Below the pieces are notes generated by a model. That model saw only the letters and a list, made by a program, of their open reading frames with translations. It searched no databases and was not told the DNA's origin. From positions 124,001-188,000 of the forward strand of contig JAANDG010000198.1 of the NCBI GenBank assembly GCA_036852015.1: a DNA stretch of 64,000 bases, in the 5' to 3' direction. Positions 45,642 to 58,900 of the stretch are shown here, one piece after another. The position numbers and the translations under genes were made by a program. Source of the stretch: Pelodera strongyloides. Taxonomy: Eukaryota > Nematoda > Chromadorea > Rhabditida > Rhabditidae. Position 1 is the first letter of the stretch. Every line of letters starts with the position of its first letter.

Positions 45642-45754
45642 AAAAATTTTTCCTGTGCGTACGTCGAGTATATCTTCGCTGTTTAAAGCGTAATATAATG
45701 CTGTTTAGAATAACCTGACTCCGATATACTCGACGTACGCACAGGAAAAATTTT
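45642..45754. repeat. hairpin element
   Basis: AAAATTTTTCCTGTGCGTACGTCGAGTATATC is mirrored by GATATACTCGACGTACGCACAGGAAAAATTTT. The 32-bp arms are perfect around a loop of about 50 bases. Confidence 0.9.
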
Positions 45755-46044
45755 ACTAAATCAATGCAGTAATATAAGTGACATCATACAAGTTATTGAT
45801 TCTTCAAGAGGAGTCTTTGATAATCCAGTCCCGGCATTCTTCCTTTAATTAATTTGTGCACACATATAATATTCGCTACTCTTATTTTATTAGTAATTCG
45901 TGTCCATTTGTTTGTGTTCTGTGTAATGTGTTTTATTCATGTTGTATTATGTTACGTTTTGACTTCGTTAATTGGTATTCTGTATGTTTGCATGTTTTAT
46001 GTATTTCTTTGCTTATAAGGAATTACCATTCAGTATCCTTTTTG

Positions 46045-46185
46045 GTCCCTCGTCAGTATACGTGCGTTGCGAAGCGCCGTGTCTTAGGGTTCCTGTTGGT
46101 TGACATTTGACATTAGTTGTCCATTATTACACTGCATGCTCTTTCTTTGTTTATTTATTTATTGTCTTCCAATAAACCATATTAA
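46045..46185 (+). repeat. retroposon 3' tail
   Basis: GGTCCCTCGTCAGTATACG, GTGTCTTAGGGTTCCTGTTGG and CCAATAAACCATATTAA follow the block order of the copies at 2362-2460 and 8560-8672. Confidence 0.7.
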
Positions 46186-47078
46186 CCGTCACCCTATCTA
46201 AATCTAACTACCTAACGACACCATATGCAATTGCCTCATATCTCTCAATGTTAATTAGTGATTGTATTATTCCCTAGCTACGGTAAAGCTCCCTATCCTA
46301 GCAGAGAGAATTTGCTCCCTGTGCATATGGTAGAAGTTTCCCATAGATCAATTTGATTTGTGTATCTAGCTGCCTGACCTGTCTTCACCCTTCTGGATGC
46401 TCTCCCTTTTCTGTATTCTTTTCTTCTGCTATCTATATAAGGAAATCTTTGCTCTCGGCTCTCGATCCATATCCGATGCAAGTCTTTATCTGATTTTGTC
46501 AGCCAAACATCACGAATATTATTTGGATATATGGAGATCATTGATCCCATATTCATACTGGACTATCTTATCCCGACCACTGCACTATTTTCCTATAAAG
46601 TTATCACTTATGCTTATGCATTTGAGAACCAAAGGACTTACACTAATTGTAAAAAAATATAATTTACAGATTATGACAGATTATGGTACCAACATAAAAC
46701 TCTTGTTATTTGCATGAAATACGTTGAACCCAAAGGGGCTTACACAACCGACTATAACTATAGTTATAACCATAAGTTAGTAGGTCAAAGGAGGAGACTA
46801 TAACTATGACTATAAGATGCTGTGCGCAAACAACACCATGTACAGACTTTCACATTGTAAAATGTACATGTTGTAAATTCATTACCAATGCCTTATAAAC
46901 TTATGATCGCACCTCTACAAGATTTTTTCTTTTATCTTTCGGTTTCTTATACCTATACTTCGACTTCGACAGTTGCCAGTTTGACGCAATTTCGCAAGCA
47001 GACCTGTTTCTTGTCCGGACTTTTCCTCTCACTAATGTATTATAGGCATTAACTTCTTAAATTTTCTGTTATTTAGAC

Positions 47079-50000
47079 ATGAAAATCGCCATTATCGGTC
47101 AGTCTGCATTTGGAGTTGATGTGTACAAAGCACTGAGGAAAAATGGACACGAAATTGTGGTGGTTTTCACAATTCCCGACAAAAGTGGACGAGAGGATTT
47201 GCTAGGTTTTTAGCCTTTACCTTTAGCCTTTACTTTATTTTGAGTTGAAGATATAAATAGATAACACTGACGAAACTCGGATTCTGCGCGGCGACAACCT
47301 GGCTCGAAGTTTGAACGAAATATACAAAAAAAGTACAAGGACAAAGAACAAAGTCTTTGCCATATCTTCACCAAGTTCTCACGAAAGGATAATAATCTCG
47401 CGAGAATCTGGCGTGAGTCTGGCGAGTGCTGCGCTGAGCGGCGAGAGGTCGGCACACCTGCTTTTTTCGCCGCGCACCACCAAAGCTTTACGTTGAAGAA
47501 AAGAGGTATCCGGAGGCATTGTTTTGATTCATAATCTTGGCAATATTTAAATCTTCTATTATTGAATAATAAACAAATACAGTAAACAAAGATATAAGGT
47601 AAGTTGTTTTTTATTTTTATTAAAATAAAATAATTCAGCTCTCGAAGCTAAGAAGGATGGCGTCCCTGTGGAGAAACCGGCCCGATGGAGGAAGAAGAAC
47701 GCAGAAGGAAAGTTTGAGGTACTGTACTTTTTATTAGCGTACCGTACTATAATGTATTCCTACTACTGTAGTTCTAGTTGAAACTTCATCCAGTAGATTA
47801 CTGTTAATGTGCGTGGTGACTTCGGATATTTAAGGTTCTTTGTTTACAATTATGTTTTATTTTATGAATATTACCTAATTTCTTACTGTACTTAATGAAT
47901 GAAGCAGTGGTTTTGTCTAGTATTCCCTAAGTAAACTTCCGTCTGAATTTAGAGATTTTTATAGTTTTCTATGACTATATCATGTTTTTCTTATCGTTAG
48001 TTTAGGTAATAATAATAATATTTTCTACATCGACTGAATAGTTTCAGACTCTCCCTGACGTTTTTGAGTTGTACAAATCCTATGGTGCCGAGTTGAATGT
48101 GCTGCCCTTCTGTACCCAGTTCATTCCTCTTGATGTGACTGAAGCCCCAGTGCATAAATCGATCATTTACCATCCGTCTATTCTGCCCAGACATCGGTCA
48201 GTACAATTTATTATTATTCCACAAATAATATATTTTTTTTAGGAATTTAAAATAGGGGTCCAACGTGCATTTATTTGAATAAAGGCCAAGGGACGCCCTA
48301 AGAATATTAAGCAGTAGTGAATAAACTATGATCAATAATAAAGTCAGTAAATAATATACTATATTTTATGTGAATTGTAATTATGTTATGTTTGTGCTTT
48401 CTCGTGTTGTTACGGTTTCTATTCCCCAAAAAGTTCCTTGCTGGAGAAAGATATGCCTCACACTGGACTCTTTGCAATTTCTCCACTAAAATACATGCGT
48501 GAAACGTGGAGTTTCAGTGTTAATACTTATGCGACGATATCCGTTCTGTATACGACTCCCCATGCTGAGCATCTATAATTTATACCCATGAGTCTTTGCT
48601 TGTTGTGTTTGATAATCGATGTGTTCTCTGTTCTAAAAGTAATAAATTAACCATCCAATTCGTCATTAGTTTCTTTTTTACCGGAACCTATTTTTCGCTG
48701 AAAATCAGTCGACCGCACACGTGATTGGATTTCGATCTCGAAAGAGAACGGCACAGAGAATGAAACGCGAGGTCTTCGGTTTCTTTAAATCACCGGGAGA
48801 AATGTAGCATAGATTGGGGGAGAGTGAAAATAAGATCACTTAAAAAAAGATATTGTAAACGATGATGTGTAGCGCGTGATTACATAGTTCTTCGAGTTGA
48901 ACTGTACCAGTTTAGCGTTAAGCCTAAGCTTTTTAGTGATACAGTAGGGTCATTTTCTATAGAAATAGAAAATTTCTTCTTTTCAGTGGTGCATCTGCCA
49001 TCAATTGGACTCTAATTGAAGGAGATGAGGAGGCCGGATTATCGATTTTCTGGGCCGACGACGGACTCGACACCGGACCAATTCTTCTTCAGAGAAAGTG
49101 CAAGGTGAGAGGAATACTGTATTCTATAGCCCATAGTAAGGAAGTACTGTAACATCCATGTGTAATTAATACAGCCTGAAATGCACAGTAACCGGATTAC
49201 TGTAGTCTTTCTTCGTGGAAGTGTATTTTATAGGAAGAGTTGGCTAGGGCTGGGAGTATTCTAATAGCTTTGGTAAACTAAAATGTTGTATTGATTTTTT
49301 TGGAAGGGTACTAAGTTATTATGTCAGGCATTTATGATGTATGACTATCACCACCTGAAACTTGCCGAACAGTAAACTTATTATGCTTCCAGTTCATTTC
49401 TACACTCCTTTATTTCTTTTCTTTAGGTTGAAGAGAACGACACTCTCAACTCTCTTTACAAACGCTTCCTGTATCCGGAGGGAGTCACTGCAATGGTGGG
49501 CACAAAATTAGCAGTTATAAAGATTTTTATGCTTACTGTAGAATATAGTGATATTCAAGTTATTGACAAAACGAGTTATTGGTTTTGAAATCACGGATAA
49601 GTTAGTTCAAATTTTCTAAAGGTTAATCACGAGATGACTCATGCAATCTTACTTTTATGATTGTGCTTACAAAGTTGATTTTTGGTGGGCCTGAACCTAT
49701 ATTGGACCTATTGGTGGGCCTGGACCTATATTGGACCTGTTGGTGGGCCTGGACCTATATTGGGCCTAAATTTATTTTGCTTCAGGCCGAGGCAGTGGAA
49801 ATGATTGCTAAGGGAACAGCGCCCAAGATAGTCCAACCCAAGGAAGGCGCAACTTATGACGCATACATCACTACGAAACCTGAACTGGCAGAGGTCGACT
49901 GGAAGAAGACTCAGTGGCAATTGCACAACTTCATCAGAGGAAATGATAAGGTGCGATGGGTTTATAACATTAGAATAGAATAGTATACACTGGCTCCAAG

Positions 50001-53000
50001 GGTAATCTTGTGCGAAAAATGGCGTGGAGCGGACTCGAACCCCCGTCACTTGTCTACTCGAAAAGCACTCACCGGTTGAGCTACACGCACCCTTTTTCGA
50101 ATCGATTCACCCTAGCACACATACTGTTCACTCGAGCAGGGCCGGGTTGCCTCTTTCGGCGAATCTACTCGATTTAATAGTAGTTCATAAACTGTTAACT
50201 GAATCCCGGCACTTGTTTCTTTCTGTAGTGTTGCACATACTTCAATTTCGTTGTCACCTATTTTATCCTACTGTAAAAAAAAATATTTTTTGTTTAATGG
50301 TACGGTAGAAGAACGAAATTGGTACAAATTGGTACAGATTGTATAGCTGTAGCTTACTTATGAAGCAGGGCACCATTTTTTTGAAAATACGTCTGCAAAT
50401 AATATTGGGCTCTAGAAAGCGAGAACTTTAGGTTTAGGCTAATTGGTTTTTCATAAATATCATCTCATGATTTGTTACTTCAGAACCCAATGTTATGCAC
50501 CATCTTTAGGACAATTAAGGACATCTTCAGGCCTACTAATCACCTCAAACTTGGGTAATTAAACCGAATAATTACTGTCAATTCCCTATTTTAAGGTTCC
50601 TGGCGCTTGGGCAACGCTTAATGGTGAGAAGGTCTCGTTCTTCGACTCAACTCTATGGAAGAAGGTAACATAAACAAATCTTTTACGCTTCAAGTGCATG
50701 CACCTTTATTCATGGGAGTACAAATTCAAAGTTTGCTTATGACATGTTCCGCAGAGGTCTGAGCATTAGATGACGAGCTCCAGATGACAAATTCCTCGAC
50801 GTCTTCTTATTAGTTCTTAATATTCTTATTAGTTGTTCTAGTTCACTATTGTGGTTTTTATACTTTATCAGTGTTGTACATTGGTTACAGATAGCCTCTG
50901 GCCTCTGCAGCCTATTTTTTTTTTATTTTTTTTTAAACTTTATACTCGATTTTTGTTGTTAATAAAGAGTTATGTGCTTTCAGGATTCTCTTCCCTCGGA
51001 CGTGCGTGAGGTCGAAGTGGCTGAAGTTCCTGATGGCAGGAAGGTGTTCGCTCATCCCGGAGGACTGCTTCTGCCAGCAGCCGATGGAAAATATGTGAGT
51101 TTGAGAGAGAAAGCTGTGAAATTTGACGACAAATTGTTAACTTCTTCGCACTCTCTAAATATACATATATTTTCACTACTTAGAGTTTCTGGTGAAATCA
51201 CGAAAGTAGGATTAGTAGTATTAGTAGTTTCTACCCACGGCAGATCCCTTGTAATCATGACGAGATAGTGGTGACTGAATCGTAGTTATTAAAGCGAAAT
51301 ACCAACCTGAGCTTTGAAACACCGAGTCACCACCTTTCTTATGGAGCTTATGCAAATGAATATAAACTAGAATAAAAAACCGAGCTAAATTCGAGAAAAT
51401 TAGCATAAAGACCTAAGAATTCAGTTGTCCAAGATGTGTTTCGAAAACCGGCCGGTAGTTCGCTTTAAATGAGGATATGTTTTACGCGAAATGTCCCTTG
51501 GAAGAACAAAACATGACATTTCATACATGTTGTGTTCTTTGTTCAGGTTAACGTGGCGACTATAAAGATCGGTACGAAGACGATGCCCGGTAACAAGTTT
51601 GGCATCGTGGAGGAGGCAGCTGAGCAGCTCACTCTTTCGCCCGAGGAGCAGAAGGTCGCCGATAAGATCAAGGTGCGTTTTTCATTTTTAATGAACTTCG
51701 GCTATGGTTCTTCCTACTGTACTAAGCATACGGTATCATTCTAATTTCGTTTTTAGTGACTGTCATACATAACTTTAGTTCGGAGCATCGTATGTCCTAC
51801 AATGACATAATCAATCGATGTGAATGCTAGCGTACTCAGTTAACTACTAGGCAGTACTCAATTAAGATCTATGAATGTGTTTGTCAGTGCCAATCAGATA
51901 CGCCTAATCACGTTCATACGATGGCATTCAAAGGCAGTTTTTGAATTCTGAAGAAAAATTCAGAAATAGCTTACTCAATAAAGGTAACTTCCAGGAAATC
52001 TGGGTGGGTATTCTGAAGATGGAAGTCCTGGATTCGACAGATTTCTTCGTGAGCGGAGCGTCTTCCGCCGACGTCGCGCGTCTCGTTGAGGAGATCAAGT
52101 TCCACACTGGAGTGGAGATTGAGAGCACTGAGGTGAGTGGTTGAGTCATGAATTACCTTTTCCATAGCTTTGCTTCGACACTTGTCGACGTCGACGTCAA
52201 GGACACTCGTCGACTTCGACGGCAAGGACTCTTGTCGACGTCGACGTCAGGGACACTTGTCGACGTCCACGTCAGGGACATTTGTCGAAGTCGACGTCGA
52301 CGGTCACTTGTCGACGTCGAACAATTTGTCATCTGGAACTCGTCGCCTGCTGCTCAGGACCTCTGCGGAACATGTCACAAGCAAACATTGGATCTGTATT
52401 TTCACCCTTGAATACAGGTGTACGGAAGGGTAAAAGAATTTAAAAAAACTTGTGCTTGCACCGCTTCATTTCTAGTTAGCGCAAAAGTGACGGGGTCCGT
52501 TACGTGAGAGTGTGACTGGGAGTTTATAAAATGTTATTTTACAAGAGGAGGGGCAATGGTATTAGATCCTAGTTACCATTGACTATCGAACAAGCTCCAT
52601 ATTGAATTAAATCACTTTGCAGGTTTATTCCGGACCCACGTTCGCGGAAAATGTCACCGCAGTGGTGAAGAGCATGCGCGGAGGTGGCGCAATTGAAGTT
52701 ACTTACGATGCGGTGGGTTACTAAGTTAATTACTGTAGCGTTGATCATTAATTGCTTTAATACTCGTTAATTAGGGTATGCTAACTAATTACTAGTACCA
52801 GTGCTGATTAATTGCAGTAATACTTAATTCGAGTCAAGTTTATTGTTTGTTACATATGCGTACATAGTGTTAGGCCTAATTCTGTTCTTGGTAATTACTG
52901 TGGGCCCGGTGAAATTATCACCTTGTAAATTTTCCCCGAGGCTAACTGTATATCTGTTTTAGATTGAGTTGAACGTGAACAATATGCTTCTTCGATTCCC

Positions 53001-55935
53001 CCGTCAAATGTTCATTGACGGAAAGTTTGTGGAATCAAAAGTGAGTTTGGTGGATTGAAGTGTCTGTTAGGATTGAAGTGTCTTTTAGAACATCCTAGCG
53101 CTTTCGAACGTGTACAGGGGGCACTGTAGAATGTCGGTCTTACAGTAATGGTAGCACGCAGGGGTACTGTAGAATGTCGGTCTTACAGTAATGATAGCAC
53201 GCAGGGGTACTGTAGAATGTCGGCCTTACAGTAATGCAATAACGCAGGGGTACTGCATAATGTCGGTCTTACAGTAATGCAAGAAAGCAGGGGTACTGAG
53301 GAATGTCGACCTTACAGTAATGCAAGAGCGCAGGGGTACTGTAGTATGTCGATCTTACAGTAATGCTACATTTTAATTGGGCACCCATTAATTTCTTGTC
53401 CATCCACTGATTGCAACTTTTATTTACAATTTGATTACCACGTTCTGTTTAGTCGAACCGTACATATGAAACGATTAATCCGAATACTGAAAAGGTTATC
53501 TGCAAGGTGCCCAAGGCTAACTTTGAAGACATCAACATTGCCGTAGCTGCAGCGAAGAAGGTACAGAATTAAATATCAGTCAAAATAAGTTTAGGTCAAA
53601 TTTCTAGATCAAAATAGGTCTAGGTCAAATTTCTAGGTCAAAAGAGGTCAAATTTCTTGTACTTGTTAGGATGTATCCTTGGTAGGTATCACTCTCTGAA
53701 ACATGGAGTTGTACGCATTTAATACTTTTAATAGTTATCTATTTATAAGCATTCTATTTTTTGCCTTATAAATTAGTTTGTTATTTACTACTTGGGAGTT
53801 TAAGGAATTACTGTATCTAAAATATCCATATGTTTACAAATATATATTATTTATTTATTAATCTGTATTTTATTCTAGGCGTTTGAAGAGGGTGAATGGG
53901 GTCGTATGTCCGCTCGTGAAAGGGGAAAGAGATTGTTTAAACTGGCCGATCTGATGGAACAACACAAGGTTTGTGAGCACAATTATTAATAAATTTATAA
54001 AACTTCGTCACTGGTTGTGAGCTTTATCCTTTATAACCGACTTCACCGAAAAACGGTATCGGGGCCCTTGTAGAGTTAGACAGGCTCACCAGCTCTAAGC
54101 TCTAAGCCTCTCGATGATGCACTGTGTTATTTTCCAAGCAGTAACCATACCGTACTTGGTGGATAAACAAATAGGACTAAATTGTAATTGCCATGCTAAT
54201 TTTTGTCTACTGTAGGAGGAGCTGGCCACCCTCGAATCAATCGATAGTGGAGCTGTGTACACTCTGGCACTGAAGACCCACGTGGGCATGTCCATTGATA
54301 CGTGGAGATATTTTGCCGGATGGTGCGACAAGATTGAGGTTGGCGTTAGTTCGTTTTTGTAAGAATAATGAACTACTGTTTAAGTTGACCTCCAGTGCTA
54401 CTACTGTTCTTCTGTGTAGACGGCCACATTAGGGCTGGCACATTTCCCAGTAAGTTGTCAAAAATGTATTGTGAATTAGTTTCGCTATTAACACGACACA
54501 GGGTGCCGCTGAAGTTGTATGTACCAATTGTGTACCATTTTCATGTTTCCAGGGTTCGGTAGTGCCGATCTCGCATGCTCGTCCCAATCACAATCTCTGC
54601 ATTACGAAGAGAGAACCAATCGGAGTGGTCGGACTGATTACTCCCTGGAATTATCCACTCATGATGCTGTCGTGGAAGATGGCAGCTTGTCTGGCCGCTG
54701 GAAATACCGTAGTTCATAAACCTGCTCAGGTACTGTAGTCTGTAGTCTGTAGTCCAATAATATGTACAGTATGTATTCTAGCCTGCAGTCCAATACTGTT
54801 CACAGGTTTTATCTATTACGATTATACAGTACTTACAGTAGTATGTAAACCACCTACTGTAGTTTTTAGTAATCAAGGTTGGCGGTAGGATGCTCTGTAC
54901 TTATGTATACGGTGTCAACTAATATTTCCGCAAGAAAACTATTCCTAGTGAGAGTTGACCCGGGTTGGTTTTCTAGTGTTGACGCTACGAATGAGGTTTG
55001 AATTTGAAGATAACCTATGTCAATTCCAGGTGACTCCTCTGACTGCTCTCAAATTCGCCGAACTCTCCGTGCTGGCTGGCATTCCGAGTGGTGTGATTAA
55101 CATTGTCACTGGATCTGGAGGCGAGATCGGACAACTGATCACTGATCACATGTGAGTCGACTAATTTGTTTATAAATTAGAATAAATTAGCATATGATGA
55201 CGTCGTTAGCGTGAGAACCTCGTTTGTCAAGAAAAACAAGAAATTGAGTAAATATTAGGGCAACATCTTTAGGTATTGTTTGAAACATATAGTCGACATA
55301 GTGTGTCTAATTGATTGTTTTGTTTGGCGAAGAAAATCCCTCTGGGTGTTGGTGCATATACTGTAGGATTAGGTTGTGTCAAAACGTTTACTACCATTGG
55401 TTTCTCTTATATTAAGAATTGTTTTATATTGTTGTACAACTTTATTTTACAGGGATGTACGTAAAGTTGGTTTTACTGGAAGTACTGAAATCGGAGCGCA
55501 TGTTATGGCCAGGTATATCTTTGACTTTTTCCTCACTTCTCTATTCCCGCGATCTTTCTGTCTGTCTGTCGTTATCACTGTCACTTTCTCTAACGCTCGT
55601 TCTCTCTCTCTCTCCCTCTCGCTCTCTATCTCGAAATAGGCTTTAGGTTACGGTAGAAACTAAGAATCACGTTCATTGCTTTAGTTGTGCCAAATCGAAC
55701 ATCAAGAAGGTGTCACTTGAATTGGGCGGTAAAAGTCCACTTATTATCTTTTCGGATGCTGATATGGACAAGGCAGTCAGACAGGCGTGCACATCGGTAA
55801 GGGGAACTTGTATTATATTATAATTATATTATATTCTACTTGAACATGCAGGGGTATCTCCCTAACTTTTTAAAGGGAGGTAAGGTATACGGAAAAGTGT
55901 CCTTGTCTTTTTTCCTGTCTTATTATGCAAAAAAA

Positions 55936-55977
<42 letters not shown>

Positions 55978-58900
55978 TCTACTAGTTTGCAATCTTTTAG
56001 GTGTTCTTCAATAAAGGAGAGAATTGCATCGCTGCTGGCCGAATCTTCATTGCCAAATCAATTCATGACGACTTTGTGCGAAGAATGGTCGACGAGACCA
56101 AGAAGGTATGCAAATAGCAAATTCGTCTCCTGTACACGTTTTTAATACGGTGGTGTGCTGTATTTGCTATCTACGGTGGTCGTGTGCATGTATTCTCCGA
56201 TTTAACACTGCAATGGTTTTTTGTAGCAAGATTTCTTCAAACACATGTAGAGCAATATTTTGTAAATGATAAAAAGTTTCTCTTCAAACATCTCCCAATT
56301 ACAATATATTATCGTGTGAAGCAATGGATCAATGAATTATAGGTAATTAGAATATAAATATGTGTTCTCGAATCAATCAATAAATCAATAGTCGTTCAGA
56401 TAGTGATCGGCGACCCTCTGGACCGTTCCACCGGTCACGGACCACAGAATCACAAGGCCCATCTGGACAAATTGGTCGAATACGTGCAGAAGGCAGTGGC
56501 CGACGGAGCCAAGGTCCCGTTTTTTATTTACACATAATCTTTGCTACTTTTCCAAAGAAATGTGAAGTAGACTAGATAGTGGCTCATGACTACTGTAGTT
56601 TTGTGACCGTAGACGTTTTTAGTGAAGATAGATAGGCGTTCCAGTATATCAACAAAATCCGCCGAAACGCTGCAGAGACCGTGTCCATGGCCAACTTTAA
56701 AGCGAAATACTAGCCGGTTTTTGAAACGCATCGCGTACCCCTGCTTTCGTATGTATCATTTGCAAATGAGCATAAACTAGAATAAAAAATAGACCCTAAT
56801 TCGACCCCACTTAGCATAAAATGCAGATATTTGAGATGCGGTTCAAAAACCGGCGGGTATTTCGCTTTATGCCTTCCGGTTGCCCCCTTCAAACCCCTTT
56901 CCCTGTTTCAGATCGCTGTGGGTGGTGGTCGTTGTGAGCGAGAAGGTCTCTTCTTTCAACCAACTATTCTCACTGATATTTCGGACGAAAACTTTGCTGC
57001 CACCGAGGAGAGTTTCGGCCCTGTGATGTGTGTGAGCAGCTTTGAAGAGGAGTACGTTTTTCTTTAAATTTAAGCGTGCACCTTTATTCAAGGTGAAAAT
57101 ACAGATTCAATGTTTGTTTATGACATGTTCCGCAGAGGTCCTGAGCAGTAGGCGACGAGTTCCAGATGACAAATTGCTCGACGTCTTCGGGCTAGGGCGG
57201 TCTTTATGTTACCAAACCCAAGCTGACCAAGCTCCATTATGAGTGGAGCTTCTTGGAATTATCATGTTTCTTATTCTCAAAGTTCTTCTGTACCAACATT
57301 GTGATTAATATTTGTTTGCGTGTGAGGAAAGTTTTTACATTTTTAAAGCGAAATACTGGCCGGTTTTTGAAGCACATCCAGTTACCAGCATTCTTACGCA
57401 GCTTATGCAAAGGAGCATAAATTATAATAAAAAATTGAGCTAACTTCGAGTAGCATGAGTTCAGATGTCCACGATATTACAAAAACCGGCCGGTATTTCG
57501 CTTTAACGTATGAACATTTTCTAGGGACATCGAAGATGTGCTGCGCCGTGCAAATGCCACAGAATATGGTTTAGCAGCGGGAGTTTTCTCCAAGGTATGG
57601 GAAATCTCTCCCTCTTCCTCTCTTTCTCTGTTCTCTCTCGCGTTGTGAGCTCTCTCACACAGTATCTCTCTCCCTTTCTCTATATTTTCGATATTATAAC
57701 AACGTGAAACTTCGCGCCATCGCCGCGCAACATTGGCGCCATCGCCGCGCGTAAAAAGAGGCTCCGCCACAGCGGGGCGGCGCATGCACTTTGCGCCACA
57801 GGCGCGCGGCGATTCCGCCTGGGGTCCGCGGCGATGGCGCGGGGGTTGCGCGGCGATGACGCGAGGGTTGCGCGGCGATTGCGCGAAATGGGCACGAATC
57901 GAGCATACCATACCCCGTACTACCACCTTACCAATCCGACTACTGTACAATACATAACCAGAACAAAACGACAACAACAAAAAAAAACATATTTATTCAA
58001 GCACAATAGCACAAACAACACTGGAAAACTCTACGAATTAAATTCAGCGGTAAAAATATAAAAATCGTTATGCGAATTAAATTATGGTTGTAAGGTAATT
58101 AAATAATGCATACATTGAAAATAAATAAGTTGTCAGAGCGACCAACAAATAGAAAACGACAAAAGGATTATTAATAGAAAACTAACGACTAACGGGTCAG
58201 GGACTTCATTTGATTATCTCAAATATCCAGTTTTTAAATGCTCCTACTACGAAGATATAATATTCTACAATCTACAAAAATAGGTGAGGGAAAGTATTAT
58301 TGTCCAATTCTAGAGCATAGATTAGAAACCGAGTCATCCAAAATACGTTTCAAAGCCGAATGTTGCAACACTTTAAATCTAGAATTTGTCTACAGAAATG
58401 CAAACGTAATAGAGTATTTAACTGTTGTTTCGCGAGGTCGAAACAGGGCGAATCTGGCCCAAAAATCATTCAGCGATTCAGCGTTGCTTTCACTTTCCAT
58501 ACATAAGCACAATTTGAAACTCGCTGCAAAAATTGAAGATCAGGGACAATTTGAATTAGTACAGATCTTCGCATGCAAGTATGATAATAACAGCTATTAC
58601 GTGTACTAATTCAAATTTGTCTCTGATCTTCAATTGGTGCAGCAAGTTTCTCAATGAGTTTCTAGATGGAAAGTGAAAGACGCCCTGAATGATTTTTTGA
58701 GGTGTTTCGCGTTTCCGAAACAGCAGTTAAATACTCCATTAAAGTGAAGTTGTGAAAAACTGACAATAAATGTAATTAAATAAAAATGCATGTAAAATAC
58801 TAGATTCAAAAACCGGCCGGTTTTTGAAACACAGCGTGGGCAACTGAATTATTATTCATTTAGCTCGATTTTCATTCTAATTTATGCTCCTTCACATAAG

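Larger units (their letters stand above)
44444..47075. other. spacer upstream of alh-3, no gene recognised
   Basis: It contains a GC-rich repeat (44578-44690), an inverted repeat (45642-45754) and a retroposon tail (46045-46185). Short open frames show no domain or splice context. At the right end CTGTTATTTAG lies two bases before the alh-3 ATG and is the probable trans-splice acceptor. Confidence 0.5.

Noticed and set aside
50021..50091. Functional tRNA gene
   Set aside because: A and B boxes are good, but position 33 of the anticodon loop is not T and the acceptor stem pairs poorly.
53115..53366. CRISPR-like array
   Set aside because: The units are contiguous tandem repeats without unique spacers, in an intron of a eukaryotic gene.
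58238..58609. 123-codon open frame in alh-3 intron 23
   Set aside because: It lies on one arm of a fold-back element that is repeated in inverted form just downstream.
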